The position numbers and the translations under genes were made by a program. From Paenisporosarcina sp049671445 (GTDB lineage Bacteria > Bacillota > Bacilli > Bacillales_A > Planococcaceae), in assembly GCF_049671445.1 (NCBI RefSeq), contig NZ_JBATUX010000055.1, positions 1 to 26,473 on the forward strand: DNA of 26,473 bases. Direction: 5' to 3'. Below are positions 8,324 through 16,543 of the stretch, one piece after another; position 1 is the stretch's first letter; every line of letters starts with the position of its first letter. The notes under the pieces were generated by a model. It worked only from the letters and a program-made list of their open reading frames with translations, was not told the DNA's origin and searched no databases.

Positions 8324-8440
8324 TTAAGTGTAAGCCAATATAACCTGTTTTGCCATTTCTAAAGGATACTTTGCTCCAGCTGCTACAAGACGAATTAACT
8401 TTTTGATCCTTTCTTTACTAATCCCTGACTTTCCAATCAT
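8324..8440 (-). CDS. Possible 38-residue basic small protein upstream of yqeY-like gene
   Basis: ATG at 8440 to TAA at 8324, preceded by TGAGGACGTA. The product begins MIGKSGISKERIKKLIRLVA, is basic and would be helical. It reads in the same direction as the YqeY-like gene and ends 32 bp before it, so both could share a transcript. I do not recognise a family. Confidence 0.35.
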   Translation of the reverse strand: MIGKSGISKERIKKLIRLVAAGAKYPLEMAKQVILAYT

Positions 8441-8458
8441 TACGTCCTCAGTTGATTA

Positions 8459-8486
8459 TTACGATTTTTTGGTCATCGTATATAAT
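8459..8486 (+). promoter_or_regulatory. Candidate sigma-A promoter for the 8559 gene
   Basis: A perfect TATAAT -10 (8481-8486) lies 16 bases after a poor -35 (TTACGA, 8459-8464). The start would be about 65 nt before the ATG at 8559. Confidence 0.4.
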
Positions 8487-8558
8487 AAAGTGATTAATTT
8501 GAAGGGAAATATTGGAATGTTGGCGAAGGTTTTATTAATACGCTTTGGAGGTGCTTAA

Positions 8559-9122
8559 ATGCAAGAATTTATATACCATATGGTTCCCAAAGAATTAATA
8601 GGCGACAAACTTATCCCATTAAACTCTTTAAAGAAAACCTATCCTAATTTATACGATGAATATACTAAAAAATATTTTAATCACCCAGAGAGACCTAACT
8701 TACTCAGAAGAGAAATACCTCAGTTGAATGGTTTGTGGAATGATGTTGTGCACTTTCTGCCTCTACATCCTTATCACGTTTACAAAGCACTCAAAAGCTT
8801 AGAAATAAAAATTAGAGAAGAACAAGCATTCTTTAAAATCCCTATTGAAAACCTAAAACTCAATAAAAACGCTATATATCTTTACTCAAAGGAAAAATAC
8901 AAAGGACCTGCTGCAGAAATTGATGAAGACGAGATTAAGGTCTTAAATATCAAGAATTATACAGAGCTGAAAGAAATACCTTCAGACACAATAGAATATT
9001 ACAAAGCCGAAAGGGATAAAGGGAACCCATTTGGACTATTTCCATATATACCGCATTTGTTAAGCCTTGGCGAAATTGATATAAAGGATGTCAAAATCAT
9101 AACTTGGAATCGATTTGAATAA
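8559..9122 (+). CDS. Hypothetical protein, conserved in Bacillales
   Basis: The 187-residue product has no signal peptide or membrane segment. The ATG is set by a strong TTTGGAGGTGCTTAA site. It begins MQEFIYHMVPKELIGDKLIP and contains LNGLWNDVVHFLPLHPYHVYKAL, an aromatic-rich core. I recall group-specific Bacillus proteins with similar HMVPKE and WNDVLHF stretches but know no function for them. A small lipoprotein gene follows 71 bp downstream, and the two share a downstream terminator. It is likely a real cytoplasmic protein of unknown role. Confidence 0.75.
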   Translation: MQEFIYHMVPKELIGDKLIPLNSLKKTYPNLYDEYTKKYFNHPERPNLLRREIPQLNGLWNDVVHFLPLHPYHVYKALKSLEIKIREEQAFFKIPIENLKLNKNAIYLYSKEKYKGPAAEIDEDEIKVLNIKNYTELKEIPSDTIEYYKAERDKGNPFGLFPYIPHLLSLGEIDIKDVKIITWNRFE

Positions 9123-9193
9123 ATAGTTTCAAAATTAGTTGAAGAAGAAGTAAGGTTTTTTGTTAAAAAATTTAGCAAGGGGGTAGAAATGCA

Positions 9194-9559
9194 TTGAAAA
9201 AACTTTGTATTTTTTTATTATTAATCATTACGATTTTAGGCGGATGTTCTAGTAACGTTTTTTCTGGAGAAAGTGCGAACTGGGAGGGGGAATACTCAAC
9301 AACCATTAATGGCAACGACGAAGAAGGAAACTATACGTTTGTTTATAAAAATGGCAATGACCATACCAAACTAAAGAATGTTGAGATTGTAGTTATTAAC
9401 GGTGTAAACGGAAGTACAAAAACGATGGATGAACATCAAGGAACCACCATTAAACTGTCAACGTCTTGTCGAGGATGTGCGGTAACCCAAGAAAATGAAA
9501 AAATTGAGGTTACAATTAAATGGGATGGTAACCATGAAGAAAACTTTTTCTTAGAATGA
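9194..9559 (+). CDS. Small putative lipoprotein of unknown function
   Basis: The 121-residue product starts with a lipoprotein signal: MKKLCIFLLLIITILGGC, lipobox LGGC with the Cys at residue 18. The mature domain (about 100 residues) is rich in beta-prone and acidic residues and has a pair of cysteines in STSCRGCAV. The start is TTG at 9194 behind AAGGGGGTAGAAATGCA; the nearby ATG at 9189 hits a stop after two codons. No family is recognised. It would be tethered to the outer face of the membrane. Confidence 0.72.
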   Translation: MKKLCIFLLLIITILGGCSSNVFSGESANWEGEYSTTINGNDEEGNYTFVYKNGNDHTKLKNVEIVVINGVNGSTKTMDEHQGTTIKLSTSCRGCAVTQENEKIEVTIKWDGNHEENFFLE

Positions 9560-9638
9560 ACATAAAATATCAAATCTTGTCCAACTCCCTAACTTTTAAT
9601 CTTATTTTCAGAACAAAATTTGTGATTTTTGAAAAAAG

Positions 9639-9668
9639 AAAAAGCTCAGTTAGGCAACTAAGCTTTTT
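9639..9668. terminator. Bidirectional intrinsic terminator
   Basis: AAAAAGCT, a mismatch, then AGTT (9639-9651) pair with AACT, a mismatch and AGCTTTTT (9656-9668). On the plus strand it ends in TTTTT after the lipoprotein gene. On the minus strand it runs into TTTTTCTTTTTTC, giving a strong end for the sigma/anti-sigma operon. Confidence 0.85.
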
Positions 9669-9727
9669 GGAAATATCCATAAGTTCAAGTAAGAAGTAGA
9701 ACACACCAAGTAATCTTCTGCTCCATC

Positions 9728-11017
9728 CTATCTTGGAACCTTGACTGTGATTTGAGCCTCTTGATTCAATTTCATATTCGGAATCTCTATTGTTTTTAAA
9801 ATAATGTCCTGACTAGCCTTTGGCTTATTATAATACAATTTATATTTATTTTGGCCAATCGCCGTAGGATAACCTCTTTCTGCTATTAAATCATTTCCAT
9901 CGGTGTCCACCACAGATAATTGATTCATTTCAAAATTCGAGCCAAATAGGAATGAACTTGTCGATTCAAAGTAAAGCGCACTTTTACCTTTTTCTTCTTC
10001 AATTTTCGTCACCACGATGTCGCCCATTTCACCTTGTGAGAGTGTTAAAGGTAACTCATTTTCTTCTAAAGTAGCAGTAATCTCCTTTCTTTCTTTAGGT
10101 AACGGCATAAAGAATGGACTAATTGTAAGATCAGATACTTCTTTACTCAGTGGTTCGAATACATATTCGTAAAGCATACCCTCCTCATCTCCAGAACCAG
10201 AAGAATCAATCAATGGTAATGGTGTTCCTTCCTGGTCTAATAAGTGTAGCTGAAGTAGCTGGTGTTCATTGAAGATTTCTTCAACAGTTCCTTCATACAA
10301 AATATGCAGACTTACAGCAGAATTTGTACTTTCAAATTTTTTCACTTCAAAGGAAATTCCCTCTATTTTACCCGTTTGACCTGTAGTTAAATTAATAGAA
10401 TTATTATTTGTTTTTATTACAGGTGTTTCAAATTGCCAGTTCCCTTTTGTCTTGCCAATTTGATGTATGGTAACGGATAAATCAAACTCATTCGGTAATG
10501 GCTTCGTTGGACGGACTTGAATAAGTCCGGAATAGTGCCCGTTTTGTAGATACTCCCCTGTCATATTTTCCGAAAAGTTGATAACTTCCCCGTTTACTTC
10601 AATATGAAGTGGATAAATTTCTTCTTGCTTGTCTTGAACGAAAGAAAATGCAAGGCGTGAACCATCATATAACACATCCTGAATTGTTAATGAAACGCCA
10701 TTACTCGTTAACGTTTCGTTTAGAGACGTTGCATTTTCATCATTAATAGCGATTTGCAAACCTTTATCACCGACTGATGTAAATATTGAATCGAGTATTG
10801 GTACTTTTGCTAGGACACTAGCCATCGTCGGTGAAATAAATCCTGATCCAATGACTAAACCAATTGTGGCAACACTTGAAAGTAGTAGCGTCATTACTTT
10901 TTTTCGTTTTGGCGTACTTTGCTTTTGGCTAGCTTTTAACCCTTTCTGAATCGCTGCATCTAACTTTTGAAAAGGTACTGGAATTGAATCAATAGATTGT
11001 TTAATGTCCTTGTTCAT
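9728..11017 (-). CDS. DUF4179-domain membrane protein, probable anti-sigma factor
   Basis: The 429-residue product has an N-terminal cytoplasmic part of about 40 residues, one membrane segment at about residues 42-62 (VMTLLLSSVATIGLVIG) and a long extracytoplasmic beta-rich part. The region just after the helix (MASVLAKVPILDSIFTSVGDKGLQ) is typical of DUF4179 proteins encoded beside ECF sigma factors. It lacks the HxxxCxxC zinc motif of classical anti-sigma factors. The ATG overlaps the sigma-factor gene by 17 bp and is preceded by AAGGGGGACAAGTGA, so the two are translationally coupled. By analogy it would hold the sigma factor at the membrane until a signal is sensed; the signal is unknown. 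Confidence 0.85.
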   Translation of the reverse strand: MNKDIKQSIDSIPVPFQKLDAAIQKGLKASQKQSTPKRKKVMTLLLSSVATIGLVIGSGFISPTMASVLAKVPILDSIFTSVGDKGLQIAINDENATSLNETLTSNGVSLTIQDVLYDGSRLAFSFVQDKQEEIYPLHIEVNGEVINFSENMTGEYLQNGHYSGLIQVRPTKPLPNEFDLSVTIHQIGKTKGNWQFETPVIKTNNNSINLTTGQTGKIEGISFEVKKFESTNSAVSLHILYEGTVEEIFNEHQLLQLHLLDQEGTPLPLIDSSGSGDEEGMLYEYVFEPLSKEVSDLTISPFFMPLPKERKEITATLEENELPLTLSQGEMGDIVVTKIEEEKGKSALYFESTSSFLFGSNFEMNQLSVVDTDGNDLIAERGYPTAIGQNKYKLYYNKPKASQDIILKTIEIPNMKLNQEAQITVKVPR

Positions 11018-11531
11018 TCACTTGTCCCCCTTGATAAAACTGTTTTAATTTTTGAATTGCTCGATGTAAATTCGACTTCACTGTGCCTTCTGGGCAGTTT
11101 AAATAATCTGCTATTTCTTGCACAGGTAAATCCCTGTAATAACGAAGAATAACGACTGTTTTATATTTTTCTTCTAGTTGTTCGATTGCTTCTAATAAAT
11201 CCAATTTTTCTTCAATACGAATAGTGGGAGACTGTCTATCTACCATTTCATCTTTGAGCAGGATGATTTTTGAGTTTTTCCGTAAAACATCTAGTGCTGT
11301 ATTGATAAGAATCTTCGTTAACCATGAACTAAAATACCGTTCTTCTTTTACAGTCCCTATATTGACGTAGGCTTTCGTGATCGTTTCTTGAACGATATCT
11401 AAGGCATCATTTTCGTTCTTCACATATAAATAAGCCATCTTGTAGAGCTTTTCTTTATCACATTCAATTAACTGAAGAAAGGCTTTTTGATCGCCTTGCT
11501 GAGCCTTTTTAAATCGATTTTGATAAAACAA
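11001..11531 (-). CDS. ECF-type RNA polymerase sigma factor (SigV/SigW-like)
   Basis: The 176-residue product has region 2 at about residues 15-80 (KLYKMAYLYVKNENDALDIV, then FSSWLTKILINTALDVLRK) and region 4 at about 115-165 (LEEKYKTVVILRYYRDLPVQ, then EIADYLNCPEGTVKSNLHRA). I chose the TTG at 11531 because GGAGGGG sits 6 nt upstream. An in-frame ATG at 11546 has its purine run almost touching it, and the longer frame to 11591 adds an unlikely extension. The partner DUF4179 gene overlaps its end. An autoregulatory ECF promoter is expected upstream, and TGAAAC occurs at 11585-11590 on this strand, but I could not find a convincing matched -10. Confidence 0.92.
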   Translation of the reverse strand: MFYQNRFKKAQQGDQKAFLQLIECDKEKLYKMAYLYVKNENDALDIVQETITKAYVNIGTVKEERYFSSWLTKILINTALDVLRKNSKIILLKDEMVDRQSPTIRIEEKLDLLEAIEQLEEKYKTVVILRYYRDLPVQEIADYLNCPEGTVKSNLHRAIQKLKQFYQGGQVNEQGH

Positions 11532-11620
11532 AGACCACCCCTCCATTTCCTTTACAATCGTTAGATGAATGAACATTCCTTTTCGTTTCAAATTCAGAAA
11601 AAATTTTATTTAGCCATAAT

Positions 11621-11648
11621 AAAAACGCTTCTACTGCTTGTAGAAACG
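11621..11648 (-). terminator. Terminator-like hairpin upstream of the sigma-factor gene
   Basis: On the minus strand CGTTTCTAC and GTAGAAGCG pair with one wobble around a 5-nt loop and are followed by TTTTTATT. It lies about 90 nt before the sigma-factor start. It could end the GNAT transcript or act as an attenuator in a long sigma leader. Confidence 0.6.
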
Positions 11649-11960
11649 CCAACTTAATTATGTTATTGAATTACCTTACACCTTTAATTGTCTCAACAAT
11701 TTCTTATTCAAAAAAGTTGATACTATAAATACTGGTAACTTCTTATCAAATCATAACGACGCATTGTAATCCTAATTTTACCAGTAATTAAAGACACCTA
11801 CAAGATGACCTGTATTCTAAAAGGATAGAAGTAATGCCAGTCTATTTTAGGTTAGAAATTGACTTTCAGATTATCGTTCAAGGCTCATCTTATTGTGAGA
11901 TTTATTTTCAGATCGGAAAGTGATTATCTTCTGGCCAACTTTGAAGTGCACATGAACCTG
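11649..11960. other. Intergenic stretch without a recognised gene
   Basis: No gene with a start and ribosome site is visible on either strand. A frame of about 40 codons on the plus strand ending at 11921 and a 26-codon frame on the minus strand lack support. The stretch may hold the promoters of the sigma operon. Confidence 0.5.
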
Positions 11961-12398
11961 TTATTGCGAGAAATTATTATCTGCAATTTTCTTGAAATAT
12001 ATGATTTCCGGGTCTCCTTCATCTAAGTTTTTTATAAATCCACTTTCAACATAACCAATTGATAAGAATAACTTTTTCATTTTTTCGTTTGATTGATTTG
12101 TTGACGAAAATACTTTTTTGGTTGGAGATATTTTCTCGAAATACTCGATCATTGATTTTGCATATCCCTTATTTCTTTCTAAAGGATGGACAATTACAAG
12201 AGAAATAAAGCTACAATCAAAGAAATCAGTATTATAAATTAAAAATCCTACTATTGAAGAATTTATTTTGGCAACAAAACATCTATTTTTCTCTATTGTT
12301 TCTTTTAGATATTGCTTTCTACTGTCATCGCCAATAACCTCTTTATCAATTTCCAAAACTTCAGCAAATTCTTTTGGTTTTGCTAATGTTATCTGCAT
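11961..12398 (-). CDS. GNAT-family N-acetyltransferase
   Basis: The 145-residue product has the GNAT fold pattern. Motif A, LVIVHPLERNKGYAKSMIEY at about residues 67-86, contains the R/Q-x-x-G-x-A acetyl-CoA pyrophosphate loop in the form RNKGYA. The C-terminal KKLFLSIGYVESG matches motif B (the usual FYxxxGF region). The substrate cannot be told. The ribosome site AGGGAG is about 12 nt before the ATG, which is long, so translation may be modest. A hairpin lies 47 bp upstream, and the frameshifted tail of another GNAT gene lies just beyond it. Confidence 0.85.
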   Translation of the reverse strand: MQITLAKPKEFAEVLEIDKEVIGDDSRKQYLKETIEKNRCFVAKINSSIVGFLIYNTDFFDCSFISLVIVHPLERNKGYAKSMIEYFEKISPTKKVFSSTNQSNEKMKKLFLSIGYVESGFIKNLDEGDPEIIYFKKIADNNFSQ

Positions 12399-12440
12399 TA
12401 ATTGTCTAAACTCCCTATTTACTTCTTTATTTAAAATAAG

Positions 12441-12463
12441 AAAAACTGCCCTATAAAGGCAGT
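12441..12463 (-). terminator. Small intrinsic terminator or attenuator before the GNAT gene
   Basis: ACTGCC (12445-12450) pairs with GGCAGT (12458-12463); on the minus strand the hairpin is followed by TTTTTCTTATTTT. It probably ends the SgrR/GNAT-remnant transcript. Because only 47 bp remain before the next start codon, it could instead sit in the leader of the GNAT gene. Confidence 0.7.
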
Positions 12464-12506
12464 CGGTTGTTAAACTAAGCGCCAGTTAGTTGAACTAGAA
12501 TTTGTT

Positions 12507-12628
12507 TCATTTTCTATGCAAGACATATTGTGACTGACTCAACTTAAAGTTATGTTTCTCGTAAAACGAAATTAAATCTTCTCCAAATATAAACTAATAA
12601 TATCAATATGAGAAAGTTCATCTAACAA
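12507..12628 (-). pseudogene. Frameshifted C-terminal remnant of a second GNAT acetyltransferase
   Basis: On the minus strand one frame reads LLDELSHIDIISLYLEK and stops. After a shift of one base the sequence continues GEDLISFYEKHNFKLSQSQY, VLHRK and TGA at 12507-12509. The segment DLISFYEKHNFK followed by SQY is the standard GNAT C-terminal motif (L..FYEK.GF). Nothing upstream remains: the SgrR gene stop lies at 12641. I infer a deletion relic with an internal frameshift. Confidence 0.7.
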
Positions 12629-12640
12629 TTTTGATATAAG

Positions 12641-14299
12641 TTATTCTAACTGTGGCCTAACCCACAATTTAGAAAAATCGACATATCCAAAATGCTTAAT
12701 GCTAATGTTCATCAAATCTACTGAAAATGGGATTTGACGTTTTTCGTAATAAAGCGGAATCATCGTTGAGGATTCCAATAAAGCTTTTTCTACTTTTAAA
12801 TTTAAAGTTGTCCATTCAGGAAACGGCGTATGGGCATACTCATTCAAATATTTTGTCAATTTGTTATCTGTTTTCAAGATATTGGCTAGTGGAGAATATC
12901 CATTGTTTAAAAATTGATAAAAGGAAAAGTTTTGATTCATTTCGAAAACTTCCCCATGAACAAATAAGTCTACTTGTTGGTTCTTTTCACTTTTGGTCAC
13001 ACTATCTTCAAATGGAATCCATTTAATTTCAACGGGGACACCTTCAGCATCAAATATTTCTTTAAGCCAATGGGTTGTTTGTTCCGTATAATTTACGAGC
13101 TTCATGATGAGAGTTCCAGTGAAAGTAGGGCACTTCACTTTAGGAACTGTATAGTTTTGGTCTTGACCGATTAGACAGCTTTTATCGTTAGGCATTGCAC
13201 GAGAGTGTACACGCGCAATATCATGTCGATGCTTTGAAATAATGTAATGTAAGTAATCTCTCACTTCTTTTCGTTGAATGTCAGACTTTCGATAGGTATT
13301 CATGATAACTACTCCAAACCCTGAGTCACTTTCTACTTCAACTGTATCTTTTCCTTTCTCTTGTGTTGAAGAGCGATAAACGATATCAAAATCTTTAGGC
13401 ACTTGCACAAATTCCACTTCATCGAGTAACGGTCTTTCTTGAAAATAATCTTTAAAAGCAAATAATGTCGTCTTTAAATCATGAGTATTTTCAGCATAAA
13501 AGGCACCCGTCCCAAACACTTGACCTTTATTTTCTTTGTAAATACTAGAATTAATCGTTCCTAGCATTTGCAGACAATAGCTACAACCGGTTGGAAAATA
13601 AATATCAAGAATTAAAGGAGCAACAACCTTTATTTCCTTTACAGGTTCCCATAGATCTTTAAAATGAACATCTCTTCTCAGTTTCTCTAAACAATCCACT
13701 ACATCTTCAGCGATTAAAATCGAGCCGTCATGAAATTTCACGTCTTTCTTTAAGTACAGCCTTAGCTTAGTCGAGCATTCATCCCAACTATGTGCAAGTT
13801 CTGGATAAATCACACCTTTTTCATCGACTGTAACTAATCGATTAAATACATTCACAACCATATTCGCGCTATGAATTTCTGCTGCTTTTAACGGATGCAT
13901 GGTTAGTAAAGGATAACGTCTAGGAATAATTAATTTATCTATCTCATTGGCTTTTTGAACATAACCTAGTTTTGATCGAAACTTATTCATTAAACGAAGC
14001 TTACTATCCGTAGACCAGTCGAACAAAAGATATTTACTACTTATTTCAACAGATTCATCCTCAATCATCATCATTAGTTGTTCTTCATATATTTCTTCTA
14101 CATCTTTCATCCATTGCAACTTAGAAACATTCCCTCGCCCTTTACCAGGTGTAAAGATTAGCCACCCTTGAGCACCCCATTTTTGTATGTTTCGGGCTGT
14201 TTGTTTTGGGCTTAATTGAAGGACTTCTGCAATTTTCTCTTGTTTTATGTTACCTGACGATACGGTGTTCCATAATGTTAAGAGATACTGATCCATCAT
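12641..14299 (-). CDS. SgrR-family transcriptional regulator (HTH plus solute-binding domain)
   Basis: The 552-residue product joins an N-terminal winged-helix DNA-binding domain (about residues 1-110; NIKQEKIAEVLQLSPKQTAR, then IQKWGAQGWL) to an extracellular-solute-binding family 5 domain (about 145-545; NVFNRLVTVDEKGVIYPELA, then KFHDGSILIAEDV). This fusion defines the SgrR family, in which the periplasmic-type domain senses a small ligand inside the cell. ATG at 14299 has GAGGAGG directly upstream; the next codon is also ATG and has better spacing. It is transcribed divergently from an MFS transporter with only 97 bp between, so the transporter is its likely target. The ligand is unknown. 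Confidence 0.92.
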   Translation of the reverse strand: MMDQYLLTLWNTVSSGNIKQEKIAEVLQLSPKQTARNIQKWGAQGWLIFTPGKGRGNVSKLQWMKDVEEIYEEQLMMMIEDESVEISSKYLLFDWSTDSKLRLMNKFRSKLGYVQKANEIDKLIIPRRYPLLTMHPLKAAEIHSANMVVNVFNRLVTVDEKGVIYPELAHSWDECSTKLRLYLKKDVKFHDGSILIAEDVVDCLEKLRRDVHFKDLWEPVKEIKVVAPLILDIYFPTGCSYCLQMLGTINSSIYKENKGQVFGTGAFYAENTHDLKTTLFAFKDYFQERPLLDEVEFVQVPKDFDIVYRSSTQEKGKDTVEVESDSGFGVVIMNTYRKSDIQRKEVRDYLHYIISKHRHDIARVHSRAMPNDKSCLIGQDQNYTVPKVKCPTFTGTLIMKLVNYTEQTTHWLKEIFDAEGVPVEIKWIPFEDSVTKSEKNQQVDLFVHGEVFEMNQNFSFYQFLNNGYSPLANILKTDNKLTKYLNEYAHTPFPEWTTLNLKVEKALLESSTMIPLYYEKRQIPFSVDLMNISIKHFGYVDFSKLWVRPQLE

Positions 14300-14396
14300 A
14301 ACCTCCTCTTACATAAGTGGACATTTTTAGATTAATTGTCTATTTTTAGGCACTCGAGTCTAGTTTAATATACAAAAGACAGAGGAGGTATGCAAC
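14300..14396. promoter_or_regulatory. Divergent control region between the SgrR and MFS genes
   Basis: Both genes have strong AGAGGAGG-type sites at the edges. In the middle ATTTTTAG occurs twice as a direct repeat (14323-14330 and 14342-14349, 19 bp apart). TTGTCT at 14336-14341 could be a -35 for the MFS gene. The repeat is a candidate SgrR binding site by position only. Confidence 0.4.
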
Positions 14397-15671
14397 ATGA
14401 ATTGGAAAGACTATCCACAAAATATTAAGGTTCGTTTAATTACATCTTTTTTTAACCGGGCAGTAGCTTCTGCCGTGATGCCATTTATGGCATTATTCTT
14501 TGCTCAAGAAATGAGTAAGCTGTGGGCTGGACTGTTCTTGGTATTCACCGTAATCATTAGTTTTTTTATTAATCTAATTGGTGGGTATATATCGGATCGA
14601 TTCCCAAGAAAAATTGTGTTAATAACTACCTCTTCGTTAAGTGCAGTGTTGTTTTTATTGATGGCTATTAGCTTATTTCCTTTAAATAATGTGATTTGGC
14701 TGTTTGCGAGTGCTTATGTAGCGTTTGTCATGACAAGTAGTTTAGGACGACCAGCAATGCATGCCATTATTATTGACTCCACTACTCCTGAGAATCGAAA
14801 GGCTGTATACGCTATTGATTATTGGATGGTGAATTTATCTATGGCTATCGGTGCTGCATTAGGTGGCTTGTTATACGTGAATCATCAAATTGAATTATTT
14901 ATTCTACTGACAATCACATCTGCTACTCTCCCGATTGCTTATCACATCTGGCTGATAGATGAACATTCTAATCGGTTAGAAAAGCAGCATCAAAATGTGT
15001 TCATAGATTTAATTCAAAATTATAAGGTGGCTTTTCAAGATCGACCATTCGTCAAGGTAGTTACAGGGTCAATGTTCATTGTTGCTGCGGAATTTTCTTT
15101 AAATAGTTATATTGGCGTTCGACTTGCAGAAACATTTAAATCCGTCACTATTGGTGATTTTGAAATAGGTGGAGTACGTATGTTAAGTATTCTAAATATC
15201 GAAAATATGTTACTCGTCGTATGCTTAACATTTTTCATTACTAAGTTTACGGATCGATTTAGCAAACAAAAAATGATGCTCATTGGACTCATTATTTATG
15301 GAATCGGATATGTAACCATTACTTCTGCAAATTCATGGTATTTGCTTGTCATATTTGGTTTCATCGCGACGATAGGTGAACTAATTTATTCACCGATTAA
15401 AAATGCTGAGCTTGCGAATATGATGCCCACTGATAAAAGAGGTTCCTACTCGGCGTTTTCTAATTTGTCATTCTCTGGAGCCGACTTGATTGCGAGATCC
15501 ACCATCATAATCGGGGCATTCTTAATCCCAACGATGATGTCTGTATACATCGGATTCATCTTAATGATTGGTATTTCCCTTATCTATTCTGGGCTATTTG
15601 TGAAGAGCTCCAAGCCAATTAAAAACAGAAAAGCTATTTTGACGACAACAATGAAGATGTTTAGTAAGTAA
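14397..15671 (+). CDS. MFS transporter, 12-helix drug-efflux type
   Basis: The 424-residue product has about 12 hydrophobic segments. Motif A of the major facilitator superfamily is visible in the helix 2-3 loop as GGYISDRFPRKI. The first helices (FFNRAVASAVMPFMALFFAQ) match MDR-type exporters of the MdtG/YttB kind. The start is fixed by AGAGGAGG 7 nt before the ATG. It is divergent from the SgrR-type regulator, which probably controls it in response to the exported or a related compound. The substrate is not predictable. No terminator is obvious downstream. Confidence 0.9.
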   Translation: MNWKDYPQNIKVRLITSFFNRAVASAVMPFMALFFAQEMSKLWAGLFLVFTVIISFFINLIGGYISDRFPRKIVLITTSSLSAVLFLLMAISLFPLNNVIWLFASAYVAFVMTSSLGRPAMHAIIIDSTTPENRKAVYAIDYWMVNLSMAIGAALGGLLYVNHQIELFILLTITSATLPIAYHIWLIDEHSNRLEKQHQNVFIDLIQNYKVAFQDRPFVKVVTGSMFIVAAEFSLNSYIGVRLAETFKSVTIGDFEIGGVRMLSILNIENMLLVVCLTFFITKFTDRFSKQKMMLIGLIIYGIGYVTITSANSWYLLVIFGFIATIGELIYSPIKNAELANMMPTDKRGSYSAFSNLSFSGADLIARSTIIIGAFLIPTMMSVYIGFILMIGISLIYSGLFVKSSKPIKNRKAILTTTMKMFSK

Positions 15672-15932
15672 TCACACTCATATATATCTAGTTTATTGAT
15701 GCACGGAGTATAGGGAATGACAACACTCTTTGGTTAAAGAAAATGGACGATCTATCTGTCACCGAAACATGCTAATCCTAGAATGTTTTTAATAAACCTA
15801 GTTGAATACTTTCCAATTGTGGGTTATGTCAACTTAGTATGTATGCGTGATACAATCCAGTTGAGTAGTTGAATCGGGGTTTTACGGGCGAATCACCTAG
15901 TCTCTTGTTCAACGATATGAAGGGGTAATTAA

Positions 15933-16364
15933 ATGATTGAAATTATCTATGATAATAATATCCTCGAAGGCACTTGTTATTTAGAGGTTCTCCCAGATAA
16001 GTATAAAGGCGAGTTTTGGAATACTTCTTCGATTTTCTTTACAGAAGATAACTTTGGCTATATTTTACCTGCCATTAAAAAGTGCTATAAGGAATTCGAT
16101 TATTTAGCTTTCAATGAAATAGAAATAGATACTTGGAAATTGGTTATTAAGGAATTAGATAAAACAAAACAACATTTAATTACTAATCCCAATCCACATT
16201 CACTAAGAGATGTCTTAGGATTCCCATACACTTATTCTGAGGAAGAGTTTATGCAAGACTATGATACAAACACAAAGCAACTTATCTCGATGATTACAGA
16301 ATTTCAATCGTGGCTAGAGGAAAAAAGTGCTTCAACTAAGTTTATTTCCGTTTTAGGTTTGTAA
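15933..16364 (+). CDS. Hypothetical protein
   Basis: The 143-residue product is acidic and soluble, with no signal peptide. ATG follows ATGAAGGGGTAATTAA, a good ribosome site. It contains NFGYILPAIKKCYKEFDYLA and ends with a Ser-rich tail. I recognise no domain with confidence. Size, acidity and isolation resemble immunity-type proteins of polymorphic toxin loci, but no toxin gene is nearby, so that is only a guess. A candidate -10 (TACAAT, 15851-15856) lies upstream. Confidence 0.65.
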   Translation: MIEIIYDNNILEGTCYLEVLPDKYKGEFWNTSSIFFTEDNFGYILPAIKKCYKEFDYLAFNEIEIDTWKLVIKELDKTKQHLITNPNPHSLRDVLGFPYTYSEEEFMQDYDTNTKQLISMITEFQSWLEEKSASTKFISVLGL

Positions 16365-16433
16365 CCTTATTAAGCTAACGATGCTTTAGTTGAACAACGG
16401 GCTGCCTTTAGAAGCAGGATACTGAGAAGAAAA

Positions 16434-16463
16434 AGAGACGAGCGTGATTTTCCGCTCGTCTCT
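16434..16463. terminator. Intrinsic terminator between convergent small genes
   Basis: AGAGACGAGCG (16434-16444) pairs perfectly with CGCTCGTCTCT (16453-16463). On the minus strand it is followed by TTTTTCTTCTC, so it ends the 16544-16810 gene. On the plus strand the tail is poor in T. Confidence 0.85.
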
Positions 16464-16543
16464 CTCAATTCCCTAGGTTATGTTGCAAAAGTGAGTGAAA
16501 TTAAAAAATGGGATGTTTTACTTTAATTTTTTTGCTGATTTCC

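Noticed and set aside
11849..11960. 26-codon minus frame and 40-codon plus frame near 11800-11960
   Set aside because: No start with ribosome site and no recognisable family; too short to support.
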